The translations under genes and the position numbers were made by a program. From Brachypodius melanocephalos (Eukaryota > Chordata > Aves > Passeriformes > Pycnonotidae), in the NCBI GenBank assembly GCA_013398615.1, contig VZSR01000598.1, positions 2,393,521-2,457,520 of the forward strand: a stretch of DNA of 64,000 nucleotides, written 5' to 3'. Of this stretch, positions 1 through 10,900 are shown piece by piece. Position 1 is the first letter of the stretch. Every line of letters starts with the position of its first letter. The notes under the pieces were generated by a model. It saw only the letters and a list, made by a program, of their open reading frames with translations, had not been told where the DNA came from and searched no databases.

Positions 1-187
1 CACTGCTCCCGGGAAGCCACAGAACCCGGGATCCACTGACCAGACCCGGGATCCACCGCTCCCAGGAGATCCAGCCAGCCCGGGGATCCACCGCTTCTGA
101 GAACCCACCAAACCCAGGATCCACCGACTGCTCCCAGGGATCTGCCGCTCCCAGGAATCCACCAGCCCCAGGGAACTCACCACCCCC
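1..187. repeat. Degenerate GC-rich minisatellite at left edge
   Basis: The stretch is built from imperfect repeats of a core like GGGATCCACCGCTCCC, alternating with variants such as CAGGAATCCACC. At least six variants are visible, spaced roughly 25-35 bases apart, and the base composition (C-rich, with several CpG) differs sharply from the AT-richer DNA after position 200. It runs off the left edge, so the full array length is unknown. It lies downstream of the last visible CCDC187 exon (minus strand), so it is presumably intronic. I see no splice sites or credible coding frame in it. Confidence 0.75.
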
Positions 188-766
188 CCTGTTTAAGTCT
201 TTGTAGCACATTTAGCAGAGAATAAAATATTCAGCTTTGTTTACCTTCTAGTGAGGAATCTGTGAGCTGGAGAGGCTGGGCTGATTATTGGCTTTTCAGG
301 CCATAGACTTATGTCCACTTTGGAGCCCTTAGTCACAGAGAAACCTTTTTAAAAGACAAATGAAGACATTTAATAAATATGCTCTTTGTAGAAATGAAAT
401 GGCCCAAACTTTGGCATCTATTCACTGCCTACTTACGTGTGAGCACTTCAATACATCCCTTCTTATCCACAGGTTTTAAACTATGTGGGCTTAGGTTTAT
501 AATTCTTTTACTTCTGGGAAAGCCTAGGCACCAGAAGGTGACATGTCCAAAATTGGTGGCAAAACCACAGACAAAATTGTGAGATATTGTTTCACACATA
601 CAAGGAGAGGGAAGAAAAGTAAAATCTAGGAGAGCCACTGCTCAGAGATTTTCCTGGGCACAACATTTCCAATAAATAGCTGAGGGGAGATGAATCTTAA
701 CCCCTGCTTGTAGCAGTGGGCAGTGGCACCTGAGCATCCCTGTTGTGTCACATCAAAAGGATTTAC
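188..766. other. Intron sequence after last visible CCDC187 exon
   Basis: On the minus strand this follows the GTAAAT donor at 766-761. I looked for a next exon that would begin with two bases to complete a phase-1 codon. The one reasonable acceptor (pyrimidine tract then CAG near 520) is followed within a few codons by stops, so I call no exon. Nothing else is recognisable. Confidence 0.5.
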
Positions 767-1446
767 CTTGCAATGTGTTGCTCAGGTCTCCTGCAGAGCT
801 GAGGTGACTCTGTCCTGCACTGTGAGTGATCCAGGGCAATCCTTCCCTCTCAGCATTCCCCCCAGTCAGAGGAGTTGGCGTTTCCCTCTGTCTGTCCAGA
901 GCTGTTGCTCCCTCAGTGCTGCCCACCGGGCCAATCCTGCCCAGTCCGTGACATTCCCTGTTGGATGTCACATGAAGCACATCAGGATCTGCGGAGTCCA
1001 GAAGCATTTGTGCAGTCATTGTCCTCTCTTGCCTATCCCTGCAAGTCTCAGGTTCTGGGACAGAAGGAAGGTCGCTGTAAAGGTCCAGAGTTGTCTCTGT
1101 TGGTTGTTTGTCAGCAGAGGCTTTAACCCAGCTGGCTGCACTCAGCCTCTTCCTTGCCACATCAATCTTTTCTGCAAGTTCCCTGGACAGGCTATGAATG
1201 GCTTGCCCTTGATCCTGTTTGCTTCTGTGTGGAGAAAGTCCAAAAGATGAGTCCTTGGAGGAAGGTTTTGCATCTTTCTGAGGAACAGAAAAGCTCAGAG
1301 GAGATGAATGCAGAGCTGGGGGAGAGCAGCTCCTCAAATCTTCACATTTCAGAGGACTGAGAAACCAGCATTTGGATTCCAGTGGTGCTGGAGGACTTGA
1401 TGCCTCTCCTTTTTCAGGTGATTGAGCTGTTTCTAGGAGTTGATTC
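767..1446 (-). CDS. CCDC187: CCDC187 internal exon (large, C-terminal-most visible)
   Basis: On the minus strand a pyrimidine-rich tract ending in AATAG precedes 1446 and the donor GTAAAT follows 767. The 680-base exon is open throughout in one frame. One base completes the arginine codon begun in the 1530-1621 exon, 226 codons follow, and it ends with one base, so the next exon must begin with two. The product is Ser/Pro-rich and low in complexity apart from a helical stretch about residues 75-105, including SLSRELAEKIDVARKRLSAA, of the kind seen in CEP350-like centrosomal proteins. No catalytic motif is visible. The gene name rests on the CEP350-like character of this and neighbouring exons plus its position divergent from GPSM1. 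Sequence outside the helical patches is expected to evolve fast. Confidence 0.72.
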
Positions 1447-1529
1447 CTATTCAGAAAAAAACAAGACAGAGATGTCTGCAGTGTGAGCTGAGAAAGAGGC
1501 TTCCTAGGATGCCTTTTATGTCTGAGTAC

Positions 1530-1621
1530 CTGCCTCTGTGATCTTCAGGTGATACAGGAGAGGATGTTTCATCCACCCAGGCCATGAAACTCCTTCCCAG
1601 TACTCCCCCACTGGTTTGTTC
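1530..1621 (-). CDS. CCDC187: CCDC187 short internal exon (92 bases)
   Basis: On the minus strand the acceptor is a pyrimidine tract ending TCTCTTTCAG, directly before 1621, and the donor GTACTC follows 1530. The exon starts in phase 0, matching the end of the 1984-2651 exon, and ends with AG. That AG joins the first G of the 767-1446 exon as an arginine codon. It encodes about 30 residues beginning EQTSGGVLGRSFMAWVDE, a compact motif unlike the low-complexity flanks and therefore probably conserved. Phase agreement on both sides is the main reason for calling it; the donor is weaker than consensus. Confidence 0.7.
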
Positions 1622-1983
1622 CTGAAAGAGAAGAGCCCAGCAGTGCAAGCACTCAACAGCTGGCAACAGAAGGGTGATGTTTGGCTTTTATTCTGCCTAA
1701 TAATTGGCTCATGTAACTGTAAAACTGCTCACACCACACCAGCAAACCTGTTCTTTTAGCTTGGGCAATGGAGATTTCCAGTTTTTTTGGCCTGAAGTTG
1801 AGGGTTCCAGCCCTACTAATAAACCCAGCAGTTTATGTCATAATTATAAGCTAATTGCTCTCTTTTTCTAGATAAAACTTTTTCTCCCTGGCACTTCAAA
1901 GCATTTGTATGAAGTGTTTCATGTCCTACATGGTGCTGCACTGATCAAGGAGGGGTTTCAATCTGCCACTCCTTAGGATTTAC

Positions 1984-2651
1984 CTGCTGAAATTCACACT
2001 GAGGATTTCCTTTGGCAAAATCTGTGTTCCCAGTGGGTTTGTGCATCTCATCAGGACACAATTTCTTCCCAATAGCTTCTTTTTGTTTCCTGTACACTTC
2101 CTGCAACCTCTTCTTCCTCGTCTCCACAGCCTGTGCCAAAAACTTTTTCTCTTCGAGGAGTTTTTTCTTTCTTTCTGCCTTTTTTCGATACATAAATTCC
2201 CGCACGCTTTCAGGGCTGTAGGGGTGAGGTTTTTTAAGGTTTACCTTCCTCTTTGAAGGCTGCTTAAGGTTTTCTTTCTCAGCCCCTTTCTGTCTCTGAG
2301 GAGAGGCACTTTTTCCTCTGCTGCAGCTTCCTGAGGTGCTGGGCTTGGCTCTGTCTTTCGTTGATGAAAGTCCAGCTGAAGGAGAATGGATCCCTTGGGA
2401 TTGGTGTTCCACAGCATCTCTGGGGAGCCTGATATGTCCGTGCTCCTCACAGGACTGGCTTTGCAAGGGAAGGGTCCTGAGCGCTTGGTTTGTATCCCCT
2501 GTGGGTGCACTGCTGCCCCTTTCAGCCTTGCTGGGAGCGATCACAGCACTTTGGGCTCCAGGGCTCTTCCTCACAGCTTCATTTCCCTTCACTCTGGAGC
2601 TGTTTTCCATCACTGGCATTGCCCCAAGTCCCCGACCTGCTTCCAAAGGTT
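1984..2651 (-). CDS. CCDC187: CCDC187 exon with CEP350-like basic coiled coil
   Basis: The minus-strand acceptor TCTTTCCCACAG precedes 2651 and the donor GTAAAT follows 1984. The exon begins with two bases that complete a codon started upstream, then has 222 uninterrupted codons and ends in phase 0. The first 120 residues are a Ser/Pro/Gly-rich, probably disordered region. From about residue 135 comes the recognisable core: PHSP-like turn PYSPESVREFMYRKKAERKK, then a long Lys/Glu-rich helix (KKLLEEKKFLAQAVETRKKR) predicted to form a coiled coil. That arrangement resembles the CEP350/CCDC187 family of centrosome and microtubule-associated proteins. Function is inferred from the family only. 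This is the strongest single exon for identifying the gene. Confidence 0.8.
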
Positions 2652-3566
2652 CTGTGGGAAAGATTTGGAAACGAGAGTGGTTTAATTATTTCAGAGAGTA
2701 ACAATTCCTGTATCTGTAGTGTGCATCTCCCAACCTGCTTCCTACCGCAGCCCTGAGGACTATTTGTGATATTCAAGGGAGAAGATAAATTTGTAAAGGT
2801 GAAATTTGAAGTTGCAGTGCCCAGTTGATATTGCAAGAACCAAGAAAGGTGCTCAGAAGGGCCTGGACATCTTTTGTTTCAATTAGGTTTAATAAACCCT
2901 TTTTTTTGGGGGGGTGTACCAAAACAACCAGTGCTGTAGAGGGACAGCTGTACCAAAGGTCTTTGCTGTGCTCTGCTCCCCAGTTCTGCTCTTCAAATGT
3001 GGAAATGGAGGGAGTGGACCCAGCAGCCTTCTAGCCAACTTCTGACCTTCTCTCCATGCAGAAACACCAGGTAGATTCACACCTGAAACAGAGAGTTTGC
3101 ATTTCATTATTAAAGCCCCCCACATGTCCTTTGAAAGACTATTGTAACTCTCCTATTCAAGTCTATTTAATGATGATTTCAGGAATTACACTCAAGGTGT
3201 GGGGAGATCTAAAAATTTCAGTCAGAGCAGGTTTAAAAGAAAAAGAAGTTAGTGCTACTTTGGTAACAGAAAGTTTTTAAAGCCCTCAAACTTTGGAGGC
3301 TGCCAGGATAGTGAATCAGATGAGTTCATGAGTGAAAAATGTGGAGGTTTAGTGCTTTCCTAAGGCTTTAACATTGGCAATTATATAATTTAACACTTGT
3401 AGTGTGTTCACACAGTTGTTACAAGTTTTACTCAGAAATCACTGACTCCCAGAGGCCTCAAGAACACTGAGAAAAGGTCAGGACTTCCTGGGTACCAGCA
3501 CATTTGAGAACTGACGGGAAGGGAATAAAAAAATTATTCTTTTCCTTGTGATTACTTCAAACTCAC
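2652..3566 (-). other. CCDC187 intron
   Basis: The interval lies between the acceptor at 2652 and the donor of the candidate cassette exon. It contains a T-then-G homopolymer (about 2899-2915) and otherwise unremarkable AT-rich sequence. I see no further exon. Confidence 0.5.
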
Positions 3567-3656
3567 CAGAGGAAACAAATTCATTTTTAAACTGGTGAGA
3601 ATCAGCAGGATGTGGTGTGGAAGAATCAATGGAGGATACAGGATGAGGGACAATGT
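3567..3656 (-). CDS. CCDC187: Candidate CCDC187 cassette exon (90 bases, phase-symmetric)
   Basis: On the minus strand a pyrimidine-rich run ending TTTCTGCATCAG precedes 3656 and a perfect-looking donor GTGAGT follows 3567. It begins with two bases and ends with one, the same phase as the junction between the 7401-7999 and 1984-2651 exons. Including it therefore adds exactly 30 residues and skipping it keeps the frame. Included, the joins give Asp at the first junction and Glu at the second. The peptide is Ser/Pro/His-rich (start IVPHPVSSIDSSTPHPADSH), like the disordered parts of the neighbouring exons. The call rests on splice signals and phase only; no homolog is recognised. Confidence 0.5.
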
Positions 3657-5005
3657 CTGATGCAGAAATAAACAGTGCAGAATGCAGCACAAACAAATTA
3701 CTCTTGCTTAATAGGTGGTGTCACATAATAGACAACATTTATCACTGTTTTACTTCATAATTTCAGACTGCATTCACAGCATGCCAATACTTGCACAGTT
3801 ATGTATTTATTGCAAACAATTCTCCAGCACAACGTGGCTGAACAGGTACTTAGTGGGTTTTGCATGGAAATTCTACCCTCCCAAACTCTCCCCCAGTTAA
3901 AATACTCAAGTTTGGGGTTTTTAATGGGAAAGATTTTACTCAGAAATCAGCATCAACCTCAGCTCAGTGCTCAGTCAATGGACTGAGTCAGGCTTTTCAA
4001 GCTGCTGCTCATAACTTTTCTGTGTGCTGAGCTGTGGAGAGAACCTCGGAGTCAGGGAGGACACAAAGGACTTCCCAAAGACTCAGTGGGGCTGCCCTGA
4101 GCTTCCCCTGGGCTTTGGGAACGGGGTAAGGCAGCATCTTCTCCTCTGTACCACGGCCACTGAAGGAGTCACGGCCAACAGCTTTTATTTCTTCATTTGC
4201 AGCAGCCTCTGAGTTGCTCTGCAGACTCATGTGAATTGTGTCACAGCAGAGATGATATTTTCCAGACAAGGAAGAGCTGCACTCCCTGTGGGGCTGAAGT
4301 CACTTCCTATAATCCCACGGACTTCCTTTGGAAGGAATTATCACCAGATCTGTGCATGGTGTTCACAGCAGGGACACAGAGGGAATTGTCAGAATCTGCT
4401 GGACTCAGGAGGGCTGGGATCCATCTATGTCGTTAAGGAAATGCCTTGCTGTGTCACTTTGTTTTGTGTTTAGCAGCACTAAAAATGCATTTATTTTGTA
4501 CCCTGTCTTAGCGCCTCTGAATGCACCAGAAAAATTAATATGTGGATCTAACAATCTTTGCCTCGCCATGTTGTTTATTTCAATTAAACCTTCTTTTTAT
4601 CTGCATCGTGTTCATTAACTACAGCAACTATGATGCTAAAGTTCAAGAACAGCCTGAATTCCTGATGAGAACAGTTGATAGAAGAAACTCTTTTGATTTA
4701 AATATTCTCCTGGGTTTTTCTCCCTACCTACGAACAGATGAATATTTTATAGCCGTGGTGACTTAATTTTTTGTTAACTACAGCAAATTTGTAATTCATC
4801 AAATTTCCTGAGTACTCTGGCTCTGACCCCTGGCCCTCATTCATCTCTTTGTAGCCCTGCCTTGGCTCTTTCAGTGACAGAAACTAATAGCCAATAAAGA
4901 CACCATGACACTGGCAGTTACAATGATGAATGCCTCACGTGGCATGGTCTTATTATGACCCACTCTCAGAGGAAGAGCAAGCCATTTTTCAAATAATCCA
5001 TTAAA

Positions 5006-5140
5006 NNNNNNNNNNNNNNNNNNNNNNNNNNNNNNNNNNNNNNNNNNNNNNNNNNNNNNNNNNNNNNNNNNNNNNNNNNNNNNNNNNNNNNNNNNNNNNN
5101 NNNNNNNNNNNNTTTTTTTTTTTTTTTTTTTTTTTTTTTT
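5006..5140. other. Assembly gap (107 N) followed by 28-base poly-T
   Basis: Positions 5006-5112 are N and 5113-5140 are uninterrupted T. Homopolymer next to a gap is a usual place for assembly to break, and a retroposon with a poly-A tail could be partly hidden here. Any translation across it is meaningless. Confidence 0.95.
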
Positions 5141-6534
5141 CTGCTTCACACAAGTTACTTGGGAACTTGGCTGGTGTAAAGTACAGCCCACAGCACTTCC
5201 ACTTCTTCCCCACAATATCTGAAAGCAACCATTTCTATGCATTTCTATAGCATTAAATGGGTAAATTGGCACCAGGAATTCAAACCTGCCCTTAGAAATA
5301 CCTGTCAAATAAAATTGAAAACCAACAATTGATAACTCATCTGACTTTTCACTGCCTGGATTTGGTTCCTGCTTGGCAGGCCAGGAAATCCCTGCCTTTG
5401 GTGGCACCCTTAATTCATTAGGGAAACAGAACTGAACAGGTGACAGACAGCTCTTCCCATCGAGGATGTATGACTTATTTTTCATTTCTGATGATTTTTA
5501 ATCCTGGCAGCTCTGGAATTCAACTGCTGCAGGCAGTTCTGTCCATCAGTCCTTGTAATTTCCCATGGTTTTCAGCCTTACCTTTCCCTGCCATTGCTCT
5601 CTCCAGAACACAGGGCTTGGATGAAAGCTGCCTCTGGTGTTCTGTTTGAATTCTCCGTGCTGAGCTTCTCTTTCTTTGGTCTTTAATCAGGAGGTGAAAA
5701 TAAAACAGAAAAAAGAATGAGTGTAGCTAAAATCAAACTTGCTGAACCAAACAATCCAATCCCAGCCCCATTATGGAATGCAAAAGCAGGAGCCTTTTTA
5801 TTGAAACTGGTCACCAAACATGCAGGGCTCCTTCTTTATTTCATTTTTGTTGTATAGATAACCCTAACCCTGGATCCATCCCTGAGGCTCCATCCATGAC
5901 CCTGTCTATCCATAAAACACAATAAACAGCCCTGCCCAAACTGCTGCATCCCCTGGGAGCAGTGGGACACCTTCCCCTTGGTGTCTCTGCAGATCCAGGC
6001 CAACCTTTCCATGCACAGCAAACACTGAATACTTGGGGAAGTTCCCAGTTATGATCCATCATTGATAACCTGGGATCTTTGGGGCTTTTTAATAATCCCT
6101 TCCTTGTCCGGGGATGGTAAATCCTTCTCTGCCTGCTATTCTCTGCTCTTCATCAGGCAAGGAGAGAACAGAGCTGAGTTCAGAGCACTAAACCCCAGAA
6201 AAACAAATACTTGAGAGCCATTAGGCTGCGAGGAGCTGTGCAGATGCTGGTGTTCAACAGCTGAGCTCCTGCACGTGTGGAAAGCAGCACTGGGGTCCCA
6301 AGGCTGGGCTGCAGGTGTCTGACAGAGGAAATACTCGGCAAAGCAGCTGTGACACGCTTCTTTCAGTAGTAGAGCACAGGCAGACAAAGATGCAGCCGAA
6401 CTGAGCGTCTGGAGCTGTTAATCCCCAGAGTCTGTGTCTGTCCTGCAAGTCGAACAGTTTGTCTGGCAATTCCCTCACTTAGTTACATAAAATGGTCTGG
6501 GTTAAAAACAAACTAAACAAGCCTTCCCTTGGGA

Positions 6535-6554
6535 ATCGCTCGGCCTTCTGGCTT
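6535..6554 (+). pseudogene. Possible U2 snRNA 5'-end fragment
   Basis: About twenty bases match the start of vertebrate U2 snRNA: ATCGC, a three-base deletion relative to U2, then TCGGCCTT, one mismatch, TGGCT. Similarity stops immediately afterwards and the U2 branch-site recognition region is absent, so this cannot be a working gene. It may be a truncated retrocopy or chance; the shortness keeps confidence low. Confidence 0.25.
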
Positions 6555-7400
6555 TAGGAGGGGTAACATCAGGCACTGGTGGCAGAAATGGAGCTGGAAA
6601 GGGACACGGGGCTGCCCCAGACCTGAGGGCAGCACCACAACACCCCCGCAAAAGGTGGCAGCGAGCAAATCCAAGGGAAACGCCCCTGGAAGCCGGCGGG
6701 GTGTGCCGGGGATGCCGGTGCCCAGTGAATTAACACTAATGCTATTACAGCAATGAGATTTATTACGTGCAGCTCTTCAGCCCGGCTCCTCCAGTCCCGT
6801 ATTCCCTCAATAATCCCCCCTTGGCTGGGGCTGCCGGACTGGCCCCGGGGCAGCTCCCGACTCCACGCCTTGCTCCCGGCAATCCGAGATCTTCAACCAC
6901 GCTAAACTAAAGTGACAGCTATAGATGGATGGTTCTTCAGCGCCAAATTTAGCAGCAAAGCGGGATAAGAAGGTCTAATAATATTTGCTTTCAGTTCCGC
7001 TGAATGAACTGTTAAATCCCCTGTAAGGACTCTGAACTACACAATTCCTGCTTTGAGTACCTGTGGTGCCTTTCCTCACTACTGTTCTGCCGGCTCCTAT
7101 TCCATGTTTTATATGTGGCAAAAGGAAGGATGTGGGAGGAAAAAATTGATTCGCAGCAAATTCTTTACTTTTTTGAGGAAATTTGTGAATTTGTGTGTGC
7201 TGGGGAGTAAATCCGGTGGGGAAGTGAACTCAGTACAGCACGGGGAGGTTTGGACCTGCAGAAATAAATGGGTTTAGCACAAGAATATGAATTATGCCCC
7301 GCAGGTACTACAGGGAGGGGTGAAATTTTAGCTGTGCCAAAGCACTGCTAGGGAATACCCAGTTCCAGCCTTTCTCCATAGATTCCAGACCACCACTGAC

Positions 7401-7999
7401 CTCTGTGAGCTGGAGCAGGAGGAGCAGAGGCCACTCTGCAAACCTTTCTTTTCAGGACTCTCTTTGGCAGAGGGTCTTTAGCAAAAACCAGGCTCTCCTG
7501 CTCCCGGGGTGCCGCTTGCTGCTTTCTCTTCTGCTCCTGGATCCTCTTCTTGAGTTTCTCTAACTTATTTGGGGGCGATTTTCTCCACAGCTCTTCCAGC
7601 TTCTGATCTCTGGCTGTTAAAATGTGGGATGTGGGAAGCAGGAGAGCCGTGGGCACGGGAGTCTTGCTGCCACATGGGACAAAGAAGGAGCTGCTCCCTG
7701 CATGGGAGCGAGGTGGGCAATGCAGGGAGCAGGGAGATTTTTCCTTCTGTGCTAGGGATCCTCTTGAATCTCCTAGCTCCCTGAAATTGTTCCTTCTTTG
7801 GCTGTCCAGGCTCTTTGCAGAAACCCATGTCCCAGCTGAGCATTTTCCATCCACAGCCCAATTCTTGGCAGGGCTGCAGCATCCTGAGGCTGCCCTGGGA
7901 GACAGAGGGGACATTCTGGATGGGTCAGAGATCACAGCAGGGCTCTCAGGGAAACAGCTCTGTGAGCGAGCAGTGGAGAGAACAGCAGAGCTTCTCTCT
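7401..7999 (-). CDS. CCDC187: CCDC187 upstream exon with basic helical segment
   Basis: On the minus strand the acceptor is an unbroken 19-T tract followed by CTGCAG, with the exon starting at 7999; the donor GTCAGT follows 7401. One base completes an upstream codon, 199 open codons follow, and it ends with a single G. That G joins AA of the 1984-2651 exon as Glu, or AC of the cassette exon as Asp. The first two thirds are Ser/Pro/Cys-rich and probably disordered. Near the C-terminal side is a Lys/Gln/Glu-rich helix, WRKSPPNKLEKLKKRIQEQK, then a basic tail. This again resembles CEP350-like centrosomal proteins. Its upstream partner exon must end with two bases; I could not identify it. Confidence 0.72.
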
Positions 8000-10900
8000 C
8001 TGCAGAAAAAAAAAAAAAAAAAAAGAGAAACAAGGGTCAGTACGTAGGATTAAAAATTATTCATTTGGTCAATACACTGAGATGAGTGACTGCTTGGTTT
8101 GTACATGTGCTGACGGTGACCTCAGCATCTCCACAGAACCAGCATTTTGCCACACACCAGCAGTCTGGCAAATGAAGATGATATTAGGGGAGCACAGTGC
8201 AAATTGTGATCTGATATAAGACATTATGGGCAGAAAACTGATGTCAGGCACTTCCTTCCTCCACTGCCTTGTTGGTCATAGCTGAGGGACAAATTGTTTG
8301 GTGACTCTTTTGTTCCGGTTTGGTTTTTTCTTTTTTTTTTCCTAATAAATAGTCAGGTGCTAAACTTCTCCTGAAATCCTGCATCCCAGAATTTTAAATC
8401 CCTTTACATGTGCCTTCACCCCCCAAGTGCAGTTCATCCCACCCTGCTCAGGTTATTATTTACCTGTGGGCTGGAGCAATCTCATTGCTCTTTTTCTCAC
8501 TCAAAGCTGTTTCATCTTTGTTCCTCTCGCCATCTACAGCACATCAAAACTACGTCAGTGTCAAAACATCAAAAATATTCCTTAACCATTAAATTTAAAG
8601 AGCAACTTTAACCGGGGACTATCCCCCCAAAAAACTGGCACATAAATATTAAATAAATATTAAAAGCTGGTAGCTAAAACTGTTCCCAGCCAATAAACCA
8701 CCTCAGAAACAAATATTTAACAGATGTAAAAATAACAAGTCTGTTCTTGTCATTAGTTTTTAAGAACATTCTGGAACTGGGTTAAATTTCCTGCTTTTTT
8801 CTTCTCCCACTTTGTCTTTTAGAAACGATTTTAAACACATTATGCATTTCCTGCCAAAGTTAGCAAACAAAATGCTTCATTTACATCACTTCAGTGGATC
8901 TCTAGGGAAGAAACCCCCAGAGGAGAAGCACAGGGAGCTTTTACTGTGCTGGAGCTGGTGGGTGTTGATGCTGCAGCTTTTGCTTGAGCTCTCCCCCAGC
9001 AAGGTGTGACTTCCTGTGCATTGTTATATTTTGCTGGGAACACGACAGAAAGCTGATGAAAATACACACTTGCCTCAAAAAAAAAAAGAAGGGTTTTTCA
9101 CTATCTCCTGTCACCTTCCCTTCCCTCCAGCACCAAAGCAGGCCCATCTCAGCGGTTTCCCAGTAACTCAGAACTCACCAAAGCTCTTTTCGTGCCAAAG
9201 CTTTCTTCTGGCTGCCTGTGATTTGGCACAGCTCCACGTTTGATGATAAAATTTGTTTTCAATCCTTTGTAGCTGTGAAAAAGCAGATTTTTCTTTTGAA
9301 AGGAGACATATGTTTTGGTTTTTTTGTTTTTTTTTTTTTCTGGAGTAGCTTTTTTTGCTGGCATCCACTGCTTCTCTGATTAATTTTGCAGCTCCTAGTT
9401 ACTGTGTAAATACTGGCTTGTCTGAGCATGTTCCATGTGGTATTTCCTACAGTTGGAAAGAATGCAACTGACTGGGAAGATAAGAGGTGAAATCACCTCT
9501 CTCCTTTATTTACACTTTGCATGTGTGTGTGCCTCAGATTTTTACTGATGTTTTTAAAAATAGCTTAAGCTGGAGGTGACCCCAGCCTAGAGCAACTTGA
9601 GCAGTGGGATGCTGCTGTCAGGCCTTTGCTGGGCAAGAAAATCCTGTGAATTTCGATAAAATTCTGCATTTATCCAAGGAATGTCAGTTATGATGGCAAC
9701 TGCTGTGCTCACAACTCCATCATGTTCCCTACTAAGAGGATGATAAGACAGGGAGAATCCAGAGGATTCTGTTGTTCTGCTCAGACACAAGCAAAGCAAA
9801 GCTTTGTCTGTTCTTGTCATTAACTTTGTGATTGTTGTGAAATTGGGTAAAACTCCTTGCTTTTCCCCTTATCCTCTCTTTATTGTTTAGCAAATAAAGA
9901 GGTGATGTGTTCACTGGGAAAAAAACAAACCAAGTGGAAGGTTTACATTGCTTTCAGTTAGAATATTTCCATGGAATTCAGCTGTGGAGGTGATGCACAG
10001 CCAGCTGAGAGAAAGGGATAAAGGTGTGTGACAGCAAATGCTCCCTGAACTGCACATACCACTGCTTTGGCTTCCTGGAGACCCTTCCAAGCCAAGGCCA
10101 CAGCTGTGGAATCAAGAGATGAAAGATATTTTAGCATCTCTTCACTATTGACAGTTTCCCCTCTTGCCCAAGCCAGAATAGATCACTGAGCTGGTGGCTG
10201 AAACACAGAACTGCTCCTGAAAAATCGTGTCTGGGCTGCTTTTTGTATCTCAGTGTGTGCTGAGTTCCATCAGCTCTCTGGGCTGTGTTAGTGCTTATCC
10301 AGCAAAATCCTTGCTGATATGAGCACACATTTCAAAAAGGCTGAGCTGAATTTCCAAATTCAGTCCTATTTGTAGTCATTGCTTAAAAAAAATACCCAAA
10401 AAAACCAAACAACAAAAAAACCAGCCACACAGGATTAATGGTGAAAGAATGGCTCATGTCTTTTTATGGGAAAAAAATAAGCGACACATCAGATAGAGAG
10501 AAGCTCCTGCTGTGAACTCATTGAATGCACTCGACAGAAATGAGCTGTGATGCTTTCAGGCTGAGGACGTTCCCAGGTTTCTTTAGAAAGCAGCATGAAA
10601 TGGGGGGTTGGTGTTGCTCTAAAGGCTATGAACAGTTACAAAAATGCCCAGCGCTCTCCAAACTTCAAAATATTTGCTGCATTGTGCCTGAAAGTCACAC
10701 AGTCCAGATTAAACCAAGCACTAAAATCTTTCCACAAATGCTAAATCCCAGGTTTAAAATAAAGTTACCCAAGTCTCTGCTATGGCTGTGCAGAGGAAAG
10801 TGGAAGCTCATTACCCACACACCAGTTAGAGGATCCAGTTCTCCAGAGGCAAAGCTGTTCTCCATCTTCCAGCTCTGCTACAGCTCTGCTTTCTTGGTCT

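Larger units (their letters stand above)
3657..7400 (-). other. CCDC187 intron
   Basis: This is the intron between the 7401-7999 exon and the candidate cassette exon. It contains an assembly gap with an adjoining poly-T run, a short U2-like fragment near 6535, and a CpG-containing, mixed-composition patch at about 6780-7010 that could be a regulatory element. A minus-strand open stretch at about 5310-5485 has an acceptor-like start, but it lacks a good donor and its phase does not fit, so it is not called. Confidence 0.5.

Noticed and set aside
5310..5485. Minus-strand open stretch with protein-like text and an acceptor-like CACCTGTTCAG
   Set aside because: It would start in phase 0, which does not match the upstream CCDC187 exon, and the only nearby donor (GTATTT) is poor.
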